Notes: generated by a model not told the origin, from the sequence alone. 64,000 nucleotides of DNA from an uncultured Anaerolineae bacterium (GCA_937943625.1 CALEAD010000002.1:62001-126000); one strand, 5' to 3'; positions 51,513 through 61,245 are shown, numbered from the stretch's first letter. Program-made: numbers and translations.

Positions 51513-53414
51513 ATGCAAGCAACCGTTAAACCCAATCAACGCTCCGGCAGGCCCGGCCGTCCCAAGGCAAACCCCAAAAGCCTGCATCGCGCCATGCGCT
51601 ACTTGGGGCGTTACTCCCGCCTGACCATTGCCGCTACCCTGGCGCTGATTATTGCCACCGCGGCGCAATTGGCCGTGCCGCAATTGGTACAAAACATCAT
51701 TGACACCATCGTCAACAACGCCATCAACCGCGCCATCTTAGATATTCCCGCTGCCTTCCAGCAGCTGGCGGCGGAGCGACTGGGGTTGGACTTAACGGCC
51801 GTGCGCACCGAACTTGACGCTGCTCCCCGCGCTCTGCTTAGTGTCGGCCTGATTGTGGTACTCTTTGCCGTTGCGCGCGGCCTCTTCACCTTTGCCCAGG
51901 CCTACATGTCCCAGGCGCTTTCGCAAAACATCGCCTTTGAGCTGCGCAACGACCTCTTTGCCAAAATTCAGCGCCTCAGCTTCAGCTACCACGACAAAAA
52001 CCGCACCGGCCAACTGATGATTCGCGCCACCGACGACGTAGAGAAGCTGCGCATCTTCATTGGCCAGGGGCTGCTCATTGCCTTGCAATCCTTCATCTTG
52101 CTTGCCGGCACGCTGATCATTTTGCTGGCCAGCAACGTACAGCTTACACTGGTCATCTTGCCGGTGCTGCCATTGGCGCTGATCATTTTCATGGTTTTTG
52201 GTGCTATTGCCCAGCCCCTCTTTGCCGAAGTGCAGCGCCGCCTGGACAAAGTGAACACCATTTTGCAAGAGAACATGGCCGGCCTGAAGGTCGTCAAAGC
52301 GTTTGCCACCGAGCCGCGCGAGCAGGCGCGCTTCAAAGAGAGCATTGATCTGGAACTGGAGCAGCGCATTAAAATCAGCCGCGTTTTTTCCTTTTTGTTT
52401 CCCTTTATCTTTCTCATTGCCAACCTGGGGCAGGCGGCTATTCTCTACTTTGGCGGGCGCGCCATTGTGGATGGCACCTTCACCATTGGCGAGTGGCAGA
52501 AATTTAGCCTGTACCTGACCTTTGTCTTTATCCCCATGGGCCAGCTTGGCTTTCTGATCAACCTGATGGCGCAGGCGGCGGCCAGCGCCACACGCATTTT
52601 TGAGATTTTGGATGCCAAGAATGACGTGGAGAACAAGCCAGGAGCGATTGAGCTAGGGGAAATAGACGGCCGTATCGAGTTCAACAACGTCACCTTCCGC
52701 TACTACAGCAGCGGCGAGCCAGTGCTCAGCGGTGTTAGCTTTGTTGCCGAGCCGGGACAAACAGTGGCCCTGCTCGGTTCCACCGGCAGCGGCAAAAGCA
52801 CCATTATCAACCTCATCCCCCGCTTCTATGATGTGAGCGAGGGGCAGGTGTTAGTAGATGGGCACGACGTGCGCGATGTGACGATTGAAAGTTTACGCAA
52901 ACAAATTGGCATTGTGCTGCAAGAGACCAATCTGTTCAGCGGCAGCATTCGCGACAACATTGCCTTTGGCCGTCCGGACGCTTCGCTGGATGAGATTGTG
53001 GCCGCTGCCAAAGCAGCCGCCGCGCACGACTTCATTGTGCAGTTCCCCGATGGCTACGACACCCCGGTAGGCGAGCGCGGTTCCACCCTCAGCGGTGGGC
53101 AGAAGCAGCGCATTGCCATTGCCCGCGCCCTGCTGCTCAACCCGCGTATTCTCATCCTGGATGATTCTACCAGCAGCGTAGACCTGAACACCGAATACCA
53201 GATTCAGCAGGCGCTAGACAAGTTAATGGAAGGGCGCACCAGCTTTGTCATTGCTTCGCGCATTAGTACGGTGCTAAACGCGGATCAAATCCTGGTGCTG
53301 GACAAAGGGCGCATTGTAGATCGCGGCACGCATGAAGAGCTGCTGGAGCGCAGCGCCCTATACGCGGAAATTTACCATTCACAGTTGGAAGATAACGTCA
53401 CCATTCATGGTTAA
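51513..53414 (+). CDS. ABC exporter subunit with degenerate ATP site (heterodimer partner 1)
   Basis: Membrane domain of six helices (about 30-320) plus an ATPase domain: Walker A GSTGSGKST (422-430), signature LSGGQ (526-530). After Walker B the catalytic glutamate is aspartate (D551, LILDDSTSS) and the switch histidine is serine (S582, IASRIST). These are the changes of the non-hydrolytic half of heterodimeric exporters such as TM287/288 or BmrCD. Its intact LSGGQ serves the partner's site. AAGGGAG precedes the ATG. Substrate unknown, likely drugs or lipids. Confidence 0.92.
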   Translation: MQATVKPNQRSGRPGRPKANPKSLHRAMRYLGRYSRLTIAATLALIIATAAQLAVPQLVQNIIDTIVNNAINRAILDIPAAFQQLAAERLGLDLTAVRTELDAAPRALLSVGLIVVLFAVARGLFTFAQAYMSQALSQNIAFELRNDLFAKIQRLSFSYHDKNRTGQLMIRATDDVEKLRIFIGQGLLIALQSFILLAGTLIILLASNVQLTLVILPVLPLALIIFMVFGAIAQPLFAEVQRRLDKVNTILQENMAGLKVVKAFATEPREQARFKESIDLELEQRIKISRVFSFLFPFIFLIANLGQAAILYFGGRAIVDGTFTIGEWQKFSLYLTFVFIPMGQLGFLINLMAQAAASATRIFEILDAKNDVENKPGAIELGEIDGRIEFNNVTFRYYSSGEPVLSGVSFVAEPGQTVALLGSTGSGKSTIINLIPRFYDVSEGQVLVDGHDVRDVTIESLRKQIGIVLQETNLFSGSIRDNIAFGRPDASLDEIVAAAKAAAAHDFIVQFPDGYDTPVGERGSTLSGGQKQRIAIARALLLNPRILILDDSTSSVDLNTEYQIQQALDKLMEGRTSFVIASRISTVLNADQILVLDKGRIVDRGTHEELLERSALYAEIYHSQLEDNVTIHG

Positions 53415-53429
53415 CATCAGGTTGTTATT

Positions 53430-53476
53430 AAACCAACCTGACCAACCCAACCAACCTGACTAACCCAACCAACCCA
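53430..53476 (+). repeat. AACC tract between the two ABC genes
   Basis: AACCAACCTGACCAACCCAA and similar units fill the spacer on the sense strand, ending 15 bases before the second exporter gene. Confidence 0.8.
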
Positions 53477-53491
53477 AATTCGGAGATTCCC

Positions 53492-55453
53492 ATGATCGGA
53501 CATCGTGACATGGCATTAGCCACAGAGGAGCGCAAAGCGAAGAATGTCGGGCAAACGCTGCGCCGGCTGGGGCATTATTTTCGCCCGTACTGGGTGGCGC
53601 TGCTGTTTACGGCCGTTTTCGTCATTGCTGGCACCTACATGCGCGTCCTTATCCCTGACCTGCAGGGGCAAGCGGTAGACTGCTACCTGCAGCCCTACAC
53701 CACCAGCCAGTTTGCCGGCGACAGCGGCAGTCTCTTTGGCCCCATGGCCGACAGCGCCGCCGTCACCAACTGTACCTACACCACTGTAGACCCCAATGCC
53801 ACCCGCGAGCAGGTGCTGCGTGGCTTTGGCCTGCTGATTTTGATCATCACCCTGCTGTACGTGGGCAACGCCGTCGTCAGCGGCATCCAGTTTTTCCTCA
53901 TGAGCTGGGCCGGCTTCAAAGCCATCCGCGACATCCGTGAGGAAGTGTTCGCGCACGTACATCGCCTCTCTCTGGGCTACTTCACCCGCCACGAAGCGGG
54001 CGACGTGATGAGCCGCTTCACCAACGACGTGGACACCCTGCAGCAGGTGATGGGCTTTGGCCTGGTCAGCGTCATCCAGGGTGCGTTGTTCATTGTCTGG
54101 ATCGTCTACAACATGGTTAGCCGTAGCTGGTCATTTGCCCTGATCAGCCTGGTCACCCTGCCGCTGATGTTTTTTGCCACGCGCTGGTTTTCGCAGCAGG
54201 CGCGACGCGCCTTTCGCGTTGCGCGCCAGGAAATTGGCTCTGTGAACGCCGACCTGCAGGAAAGCATTTCGGCCGTGCGCGAGGTGCAGGCATTCAGCCG
54301 CGAAGAGGAGAACATTGAGCAGTTCCAAGCACAAAATGCCGCCAACCGTGACGCCAATATCCGCGCCCAGGTCTATACCAGCGCCCTGGCGCCCACGCTA
54401 GAAGCCTTGAGCTACGTGAGTCTGGCGGTGGTAGCGGCCGTTGGCGGTTACTACATTCTCAGCGGTCAGGATATGTTTGGCACGGTCATCTCCCTGGGGC
54501 TGGTGATTACCTTTATCGCCTACACGCAGCAGTTTAACCAGCCGGTGCAGCAGATTGCTGTTCTGTGGACGAATATCCAAAGCGCCATTGCCGGGGCGGA
54601 GCGGATTTTTAACCTGTTGGATGAGAATCCCGACCTAGTAGACAAACCGGACGCGATTGAGATGCCGCAAATTGTTGGGCACGTGCGCTTTGAGAATGTG
54701 TGGGCGGAGTACAATCCTGGTGAACCGGTGCTAAAGGGCATAGAGCTGGAGGCCAAACCTGGGGAAATGGTGGCGATTGTGGGGCCAACGGGCGCGGGCA
54801 AGACGACGATTATCAACTTGCTGCCTCGCTTTTGGGACGTGTCCGCGGGGCGAGTGACGATTGATGAGCATGACGTGCGCGACGTGACCCGCCGCAGCCT
54901 GCGTGGCCAGATGGGGATTGTGCTGCAAGATACCTTTTTGTTTAGCGATACGGTGATGAATAATATTCGCTACGGCCGTCCCGACGCCAGTGACGCGGAA
55001 GTGATTGCCGCAGCCAAACTTTCGCGCGCGCACGACTTTATTGTCAACTTGGAGAACGGCTACGAAACGGTGCTTGGTGAGCGTGGCACGGGTCTCAGCC
55101 AGGGTCAGCGCCAGCTTCTGGCCATTGCCCGCGTGGCCCTCATTGACCCGCGTATCTTGATTCTGGACGAAGCGACCAGCAGCGTAGACACGCGCACGGA
55201 GCGTCAGATTCAGGCGGCGCTGGATCAGCTATTGCAGGGGCGCACCAGCTTTGTCATTGCCCACCGCCTGAGCACGATTCGCCATGCGGATCAGCTATTG
55301 GTGCTAGACCAGGGGCGCATTGTGGAGCGGGGCACGCATGAATCACTGCTGGCGGCGAAAGGTTTCTATTATAATCTGTACATGAGCCAATTCCGTCGTC
55401 AGATCGAAACGGGCGAAGTGGAAGAAGAAGTCTTTTTTGTTCCGGCGGATTAA
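53492..55453 (+). CDS. ABC exporter subunit with catalytic ATP site (heterodimer partner 2)
   Basis: Six-helix membrane domain with a large extracytoplasmic loop between the first two helices (YLQPYTTSQFAGD...VTNCTYTTVDP) and an ATPase domain with Walker A GPTGAGKTT, catalytic glutamate E560 (LILDEATSS) and H591 (IAHRLST). Its signature is LSQGQ (535-539) instead of LSGGQ, the degenerate signature that pairs with the partner's dead site. The two genes therefore complement each other exactly as one asymmetric transporter. GGAGA precedes the ATG. Confidence 0.92.
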   Translation: MIGHRDMALATEERKAKNVGQTLRRLGHYFRPYWVALLFTAVFVIAGTYMRVLIPDLQGQAVDCYLQPYTTSQFAGDSGSLFGPMADSAAVTNCTYTTVDPNATREQVLRGFGLLILIITLLYVGNAVVSGIQFFLMSWAGFKAIRDIREEVFAHVHRLSLGYFTRHEAGDVMSRFTNDVDTLQQVMGFGLVSVIQGALFIVWIVYNMVSRSWSFALISLVTLPLMFFATRWFSQQARRAFRVARQEIGSVNADLQESISAVREVQAFSREEENIEQFQAQNAANRDANIRAQVYTSALAPTLEALSYVSLAVVAAVGGYYILSGQDMFGTVISLGLVITFIAYTQQFNQPVQQIAVLWTNIQSAIAGAERIFNLLDENPDLVDKPDAIEMPQIVGHVRFENVWAEYNPGEPVLKGIELEAKPGEMVAIVGPTGAGKTTIINLLPRFWDVSAGRVTIDEHDVRDVTRRSLRGQMGIVLQDTFLFSDTVMNNIRYGRPDASDAEVIAAAKLSRAHDFIVNLENGYETVLGERGTGLSQGQRQLLAIARVALIDPRILILDEATSSVDTRTERQIQAALDQLLQGRTSFVIAHRLSTIRHADQLLVLDQGRIVERGTHESLLAAKGFYYNLYMSQFRRQIETGEVEEEVFFVPAD

Positions 55454-55488
55454 CGCAGGGGCAATGGGAATCTGTTTTCTCTAATGGG

Positions 55489-55580
55489 CGCTGGCGTTTT
55501 TGTCGGCTGCCAGTGTGGCGTGATTTGTCAAATCGCGTTACGGCGCCAGAGGTCAGCACAAATTTCGCCAGACGCCAGTT
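55489..55580 (+). repeat. Dispersed intergenic repeat, family C (copy 2)
   Basis: GCTGGCGTTTTTGTCGGCTG, GATTTGTCAAATCGCGTTAC, AGCACAAATTTCGCCAGACG: same order as 49702-49789. The outer CTGGCG / CGCCAG pair forms terminal inverted repeats. Confidence 0.75.
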
Positions 55581-55652
55581 CTGTAATCTGTGTCTGTGGC
55601 CGGTAATCAAAATACGGACATAGCAACAGGCAATACTGCAAGGGGAACCTGG

Positions 55653-56189
55653 ATGAGACGGTTTAACAGGCGAATTTATGCAGGTATGGGCGAATTAACG
55701 GCCGACCTCGTCTGGCCCCTGCGCCAACGGCAAAGGCTGCGGCGGGCCATGCGCGGTAGGCTGCTTTCGCCGCAGTTTCGCGAGCGGCTGATGATGGCGG
55801 TGACGGCCGTTAACCAGTGCCGCTACTGTTCCTACTTTCATGCGCGCGAGAGCCTGCGCGTAGGGCTGCCGCCGGAAGAGGTGCGCAGTCTGCTAGAGGG
55901 CAACCTGCACCATGCCCCCGAAGAAGAGCTGCCCGCGCTGCTGTACGCGCAGCACTGGGCGGAAAGCAACGGCGCGCCAGACGCCGCCGCGCGCCAGCAG
56001 TTGCAGCAGACCTATGGCCCGGAACGCGCCGAGGCTATCGAAACAGTGCTGCGCCTGATCCGCACCGGCAACCTGCTGGGCAACACGGCTGATTGGCTGC
56101 TTTACCGGCTTTCCCTCGGGCGCTTAGGCACAACGGCACAAGAAAGGGTTGACAAAAAAGCGGCATTGGTAAATGATCAGGGACAATAG
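55653..56189 (+). CDS. AhpD/carboxymuconolactone-decarboxylase-like protein
   Basis: The alkylhydroperoxidase-D-type active motif C56-x2-C59-x3-H63 is in NQCRYCSYFHARESL, followed by VGLPPEEVRSLLEG and typical all-helical sequence. These proteins are peroxidase-type or redox enzymes; the substrate is unknown. ATG 55653 has AAGGGG seven bases upstream and is favoured over an in-frame start at 55590. The first 40 residues are arginine-rich. Confidence 0.85.
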   Translation: MRRFNRRIYAGMGELTADLVWPLRQRQRLRRAMRGRLLSPQFRERLMMAVTAVNQCRYCSYFHARESLRVGLPPEEVRSLLEGNLHHAPEEELPALLYAQHWAESNGAPDAAARQQLQQTYGPERAEAIETVLRLIRTGNLLGNTADWLLYRLSLGRLGTTAQERVDKKAALVNDQGQ

Positions 56190-56220
56190 TTAGTTAACCG
56201 GTTAGTTTGCCAGTTGTGGA

Positions 56221-56256
56221 TTAACCAACCAGCCAACTAACCAACTAACCAACCCC
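56221..56256 (+). repeat. AACC tract before the SH3-domain gene
   Basis: TTAACCAACCAGCCAACTAA and following units on the sense strand about 20 bases before the start. Confidence 0.75.
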
Positions 56257-56276
56257 AAGCTGACTAATGCAGTGCT

Positions 56277-57365
56277 ATGTTGCAAAAACGTCACAGCGGA
56301 AATGGAGCTGAGGTAAAAACGGCCGTTCCCAATGCCAGTGAAAGCAGTACGCCAATTTACCAGAACTGTCCTTATTTTGGCTTGCCAGACGATGCCGACA
56401 CTTCGCTGCTCTTTCCTTCTTCAGCAGGGTGCTGTCACCGCGCCACGCCGCCGGAACTGGTGCAACTGACGCATCAGGAAACGCACTGCCTGACGGCACG
56501 CCACAAAAGCTGCCCTATCTATTTGCGCCCGGCCCCTTTGCCGGCGGCGTTGCGCGCCGGGGCGGAAAGAGTGGGCAACGGCCGTTCCTGGGGCAAGATT
56601 CTCCTGACGTTGCTGCTCCTGTTACTGGTAGCGACGCTGGCCGTCGCCTGGAATAATGGTCTGATTGCCCTGGCCACTCTCCCAGAACCTGTCATGACAC
56701 CTGCCACACCAACGCCCGTTGTGGCCGCACTGCCCACACGCATGCCTACGAGCGAGCAGATCGCGCTGATTGTACCCAGCCCAACTCCCACACCGCCAAC
56801 AGCCACACCCGTCCCAACGGCCATACCGCCTTCAACCGTTACGCCCATCCCCACCGTAGCCTTGCCTGCCACCTTCACCCCTGCGCCGGCCCCGCCTCAG
56901 GCGCGCATCGCTGTCGTCCCCATCAATGTGCGCGCCGGCCCCGACACTTCTTACCCTGTTTTGCAAATCATTCGCCTGGTGGGTGAGCGGTATGACATCA
57001 CCGCACAGGCGGCCGGAGGGGGGTGGTGGCAGATTTGTTGCGTCAATGGCATGATTGGTTGGGTTGCTGCAGAAGGCGTTAACCTGGAAGGCGAGTTGGC
57101 GGAGGTGCCTGTGTTGCCACCTCCCAATCCGCAAGTGCGCGTGCTGGCAGAACGGCTCAATGTGCGTAGCGGTCCTTCTCAGGCGTATCCGGTGCTAACG
57201 GTGCTGAACGCAAATGAGGTGCTCGACGTGAGCGGCCGTCTGGCCGACAACACCTGGTGGCAAATTTGCTGCATAAATGAGGACGTCGCCTGGGTCTTTG
57301 GCGAAGGGGTAGAGCTGTGGGGCATTGCCGAAGTCGTGCCCATAATTGCCCCGCCAGAACCGTAA
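56277..57365 (+). CDS. Membrane protein with N-terminal Cys module and two bacterial SH3 domains
   Basis: Residues about 28-82 carry a Cys module (NCPYFGLPDDADTSLLFPSS, then CCHR, HCLTARHKSCPIY) of the type CPYLGL...FPS...C...C...CP seen, from memory, in Chloroflexota cell-surface proteins; it may bind metal. One membrane helix (about 107-124) follows, then a Pro/Thr-rich linker (about 140-205) and two SH3b domains (VPINVRAGPDTSYPVLQIIRLV, LAERLNVRSGPSQAYPVLTVLN), each ending in WWQICC...WV. SH3b domains often bind cell-wall or surface targets, so it is probably exposed outside. Each SH3b has a CC pair. Confidence 0.85.
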   Translation: MLQKRHSGNGAEVKTAVPNASESSTPIYQNCPYFGLPDDADTSLLFPSSAGCCHRATPPELVQLTHQETHCLTARHKSCPIYLRPAPLPAALRAGAERVGNGRSWGKILLTLLLLLLVATLAVAWNNGLIALATLPEPVMTPATPTPVVAALPTRMPTSEQIALIVPSPTPTPPTATPVPTAIPPSTVTPIPTVALPATFTPAPAPPQARIAVVPINVRAGPDTSYPVLQIIRLVGERYDITAQAAGGGWWQICCVNGMIGWVAAEGVNLEGELAEVPVLPPPNPQVRVLAERLNVRSGPSQAYPVLTVLNANEVLDVSGRLADNTWWQICCINEDVAWVFGEGVELWGIAEVVPIIAPPEP

Positions 57366-57404
57366 ACGAGCGTGAAGGGCAGGAGGCTAGAGGCAAGGGG
57401 CAGA

Positions 57405-58130
57405 TTACGACTTTGTCCCCCTTTTCCCCCTTGTTTCTCCGCTTCCGTTCTTACTCCCTTTCTGTGCAAAAAACAGGTCATAATCTACCTGCCAGGCCCG
57501 CCCCTCTACCTGTGTAAAGCCCACGCTTTGCAGCAGCACCGTAAACCGGGCCGCGTCGCGATAACGGCCGAAAAACGTTTTTGCTTCCCAGCCGCGCCGC
57601 CGCGTGACCATGAGCACGCCGCCAGGGCGCAGCACGCGCGCCATTTCGCGCAGCGCGGCTTCATCAGAGGGGAAAAACTCCAATGCCTCTAGGCAGCTTA
57701 TGGCGTCGAAGCTGTGCGCGGCAAAAGGCAGCGGCACGGCCGTTGCCTGCACGGCACTGGCGCGCCAACCATACCCCGCCAGCCGTTTCGCCGCTAGCGC
57801 CAACATTTTCTGCGAAGGCTCCAGCGCCACAAAACGGCCGTGAAAACGTGGCATCTGCAGCGTAAACCAGGGCACGCGCCCTGTGCCCGTGGCCACATCC
57901 AGAATTAGAGGCGTAGAAAGGTGCGCCAATCGGCTGAGAAACGGCCGTACCACAAAAAGCGTCTCCGTTTCCGCATCATACTTTTTAATGCCATCATACT
58001 GATGCGCCGTCAGGTCATACATCCACACCACAAAGCGCCGCCCCAGGTACACCCCCTCGGTAATCACCAACAGCCAATAAGCCAGCCCCGCCAGCAGCGC
58101 CAGCGCCAAAACCATCCATAAAATCCACAT
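57405..58130 (-). CDS. Class I SAM-dependent methyltransferase with N-terminal membrane helix
   Basis: A membrane helix (WILWMVLALALLAGLAYWLLVI) leads the protein, then a UbiE-like methyltransferase: motif I LILDVATGTGRV, ALEPSQKML, ISCLEALEFFPSDEAALREMARVLRPGGVLMVTRR. The substrate is unknown. ATG 58130 follows a TACAAT by nine bases, so the transcript is short-leadered or leaderless; a start 31 codons upstream would run through the likely promoter. The last 20 residues are Gly/Lys/Ser-rich. Convergent with the SH3 gene. Confidence 0.82.
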   Translation of the reverse strand: MWILWMVLALALLAGLAYWLLVITEGVYLGRRFVVWMYDLTAHQYDGIKKYDAETETLFVVRPFLSRLAHLSTPLILDVATGTGRVPWFTLQMPRFHGRFVALEPSQKMLALAAKRLAGYGWRASAVQATAVPLPFAAHSFDAISCLEALEFFPSDEAALREMARVLRPGGVLMVTRRRGWEAKTFFGRYRDAARFTVLLQSVGFTQVEGRAWQVDYDLFFAQKGSKNGSGETRGKRGTKS

Positions 58131-58256
58131 AACCCTGCAATTGTACCCGCCAGAGTAGAAAACACATGCTATAATCCGGCAAAAATAAGGATAAAGAATG
58201 AAGGGTAAAGGATAAAATACCATCCACCTACCCCATCCACCGGCTACTACCCACGA

Positions 58257-61085
58257 ATGTCACCAATTTTTGCCGCCATAGATGTAGAAACCACCGGGCT
58301 AGACCCCGACCGCGACGCGATTATTGAAGTTGCCGTCATCCTCTTCCGCGATGCCGACATTCTTGAAGAGTTTTCCTCACTGGTAAACCCAGGTCGAGAC
58401 CTGCCGCCAGAAGTTACGCGCCTGACGGGCATTACCCAACCAATGGTAGATGACGCGCCCACGATGTATGAGTTGCGCGGCCGTTTGCGCGCGTTGCTGG
58501 CCAATCACGTCCTGGTGGGGCACAACGTTACCTTTGACCTGAACTTTCTCACCGCCGAGCGGCTGGCGATTGGCAACCTGCACCTGGACACGATGACACT
58601 GGCCTCGATCCTTGTGCCGGAGGCGGGGCGCTTTGGCCTGGATGCACTGGCGCGCCATTTGCAACTGCCCGATGCAGACAGTGGCCAGGACCACCGCGCC
58701 CTGGCGGACGCCGAGCAGACGGTTGAGCTGTTTCTGGCGCTCAAGGAGCGGGCGCTGGCGCTGGCGCTGGATCAGCTTGAAGAAATTGTGCTTAATGGGC
58801 GGCGCATAGATTGGCCGGAAACACGCTTTTTTGAGGAGGCGCTGGCAGCAAAAACGCGCCACGCCTTCAGCGGCAGCAGCCCCCGCCGCGCGCGTGGCGC
58901 GGCGCTGTTTAACCCGCCCAGCCCAGACGGCCGTCCCTTGGTTCCCAACGAGAAAATCAAAAAGCTGGACACGGCCCTGCTTGTCAACATGCTGCAACCC
59001 GGCGGCAACTTCAGTCGCGTATTTGACGGCTTTGAGCATCGCCCACAGCAGGTGCAAATGCTGCAAGCCGTCAGCCAGGCGTTCAACCAGGGGCAGCACC
59101 TGCTGGTAGAAGCCGGCACAGGCACGGGCAAAAGCGTGGCCTACCTGCTGCCGGCCGCTTTCTGGGCGCAAGAAAACGGCCGTCGCGTGGTCATCTCCAC
59201 CAATACCATCAACCTGCAAGACCAGCTCATCAACAAAGACATTCCCGACCTGCAAAAAGCGCTGCCCTTCACCCTGCGCGCCGCCGTGCGCAAAGGGCGC
59301 AGCAACTACCTTTGTACCCGCCTTTTTCAGCAACTGCGCCACAACGGGCCGCGCGACGCCGACGAGATGGTGCTGTTTGCGCGTATTCTCCTCTGGCTGC
59401 CGCGCACGCAGACGGGCGACATGGCCGAACTCGTCATCCGCACCCCAGGCGAACGGCTGGCCTGGCAGCGGCTAAACGGTGACAATGCCGTCTGCACGAT
59501 GGACCACTGCGCCAATGCCAACTGTCCGCTGCACCTGGCGCGCCGCCGCGCCGAACTGGCGCACATCGTCATTGTCAATCACGCCCTGCTGCTTTCTGAC
59601 GTGGCGGGTGGCGGCCACATTTTGCCGGAGTTTAAGGATTTGATCATTGACGAGGGACACCATCTGGAAGCGGCTGTGACCGACGGTCTGAGTTTCCGTG
59701 CCGATAAGCGCTCTCTGGAGGCGATTTTGGACGAAGTAACCAGGCCCCGCTCTGGCCTGTTGTATGATGCGCAAACGGCCGTTGCCAACAGCACCCCGCC
59801 CGTCATCAGCGCCCAATTCAATGCCCTGGCCGATACCATTCGCCAAAACAGCCAGCTTGCCGTCATTCGCCTGCAAGAGTTCTTTGAAACCCTAGCCTTC
59901 TTCTTTGCCGACCGCATCAACAGGCGCGCCCAGTTTTCCGAACAGATTCGCCTGCTGCCCGCCCTGCGCACCCAGCCGGACTACACCGAGGTGGAAAGCA
60001 GTTGGGACAACCTGAACAAACAGCTCAAAACCATTAGCAAAGGGGTGGCGCAGTTCGCCCAGATGCTCAGCGAGCTAAGCGCCCAGTATGACCTGAGTGA
60101 AGGCGAAGACATGCGCCTGATGCTGCAAAACCACGCCGCCAACCTGGAAGAGATACGCCTTAATCTGCACGCCATCATCGCTGCCCCTGACGAGGAGATG
60201 ATTTATTGGGTAGAAGCATTCAAAGATCAGCTCTCCTTGCATGCTGCGCCGCTGCACGTTGGCCCACTGGTAGAAAAGCACATCTTTGACGAGAAGGAGA
60301 CGGTCATCATCACTTCCGCTACCATGCGCACGGCCGCGCCGGACAGTGGCGACGAGCCTGGTTTTGCCTACCTGAAAAGCCGCCTGCACGCCACCCACGC
60401 CAGCGAAATGGCCGTTGGCTCCCCGTTTGACTACAAAAACCGCACGCTGCTTTTTCTCGCCAGCGACATGCCGGAACCAAATCAGCCGGGCTATCAGCAA
60501 TACGTGGAAAGGGCAATTGTAGACGTGGCCAGGGCGCTGGGTGGGCGCACCATGGCACTCTTCACCGCCTATGGGCAGTTGCAGCAAACGGCGCGCGCCA
60601 TTGAAGGGCCGCTCAGTCAGGCGGGCATTGTGCTATTGGCGCAAAGCAGTAATACCTCGCGCCAGCAGATGCTGGAGCAGTTCAAGTGGCCAGACGCGCG
60701 CGCAGTGCTGTTAGGCACGCGCTCCTTTTGGGAAGGGGTAGACGTGCCCGGTGCGGCGCTGCAAGCTGTGGTCATCGTTAAGCTACCGTTTGACGTGCCC
60801 TCTGACCCGATTTTTGCCGCGCGCTCCGAGACGTTTGAAAACTCCTTCTTTGAATACGCCATTCCAGAGGCGGTGCTGCGCTTCCGCCAGGGGTTTGGTC
60901 GCCTCATTCGCCGCCAGGATGATGAGGGGGTTGTGGTTATTTTGGATAAGCGGGTGCTGACCAAGCGTTACGGCCGTCTTTTTCTAGAGGCGCTGCCAGA
61001 GTGCATGGTGCTGCGCCAGCGCACCGACCGGCTGGGCGAATTAACGCTTCGTTGGCTCAATCGTGACAAAACGCAGCGCTATTAG
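58257..61085 (+). CDS. dinG: DinG-family ATP-dependent DNA helicase with N-terminal DEDD exonuclease domain
   Basis: Residues about 1-165 are a DnaQ-type 3'-5' exonuclease (D9, E11 in AAIDVETTGLD; VGHNVTFDLNFL; DHRALADAEQT). Residues about 240-942 are an XPD-like superfamily 2 helicase: Walker A EAGTGTGKS near 287, four cysteines for an Fe-S cluster (C353, C413, C418, C423), DEGHH, GTRSFWEGVDVPG and QGFGRLIRR. The fusion is the Gram-positive/Chloroflexota DinG layout. It unwinds recombination or R-loop structures in repair. The start is the ATG at 58257. Confidence 0.94.
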   Translation: MSPIFAAIDVETTGLDPDRDAIIEVAVILFRDADILEEFSSLVNPGRDLPPEVTRLTGITQPMVDDAPTMYELRGRLRALLANHVLVGHNVTFDLNFLTAERLAIGNLHLDTMTLASILVPEAGRFGLDALARHLQLPDADSGQDHRALADAEQTVELFLALKERALALALDQLEEIVLNGRRIDWPETRFFEEALAAKTRHAFSGSSPRRARGAALFNPPSPDGRPLVPNEKIKKLDTALLVNMLQPGGNFSRVFDGFEHRPQQVQMLQAVSQAFNQGQHLLVEAGTGTGKSVAYLLPAAFWAQENGRRVVISTNTINLQDQLINKDIPDLQKALPFTLRAAVRKGRSNYLCTRLFQQLRHNGPRDADEMVLFARILLWLPRTQTGDMAELVIRTPGERLAWQRLNGDNAVCTMDHCANANCPLHLARRRAELAHIVIVNHALLLSDVAGGGHILPEFKDLIIDEGHHLEAAVTDGLSFRADKRSLEAILDEVTRPRSGLLYDAQTAVANSTPPVISAQFNALADTIRQNSQLAVIRLQEFFETLAFFFADRINRRAQFSEQIRLLPALRTQPDYTEVESSWDNLNKQLKTISKGVAQFAQMLSELSAQYDLSEGEDMRLMLQNHAANLEEIRLNLHAIIAAPDEEMIYWVEAFKDQLSLHAAPLHVGPLVEKHIFDEKETVIITSATMRTAAPDSGDEPGFAYLKSRLHATHASEMAVGSPFDYKNRTLLFLASDMPEPNQPGYQQYVERAIVDVARALGGRTMALFTAYGQLQQTARAIEGPLSQAGIVLLAQSSNTSRQQMLEQFKWPDARAVLLGTRSFWEGVDVPGAALQAVVIVKLPFDVPSDPIFAARSETFENSFFEYAIPEAVLRFRQGFGRLIRRQDDEGVVVILDKRVLTKRYGRLFLEALPECMVLRQRTDRLGELTLRWLNRDKTQRY

Positions 61086-61245
61086 GTTATAATATCGCCA
61101 CCGAACGACGCCTGGTCGTCCGGGACATCGTCCCTTTGTGCGTCGGTTAAAATCTATGCGGACAATGTGTCCCTATGGCCAAGCTGCAGCCGCGTAGTAT
61201 CTTGACCAGGCGGCAAAGCCACATTCCTGATTTGGAGGCATTTAC

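Noticed and set aside
58377-59342. A 321-codon open frame opposite dinG
   Set aside because: Antisense shadow in GC-rich coding DNA; the + strand has catalytic motifs of exonuclease and helicase.
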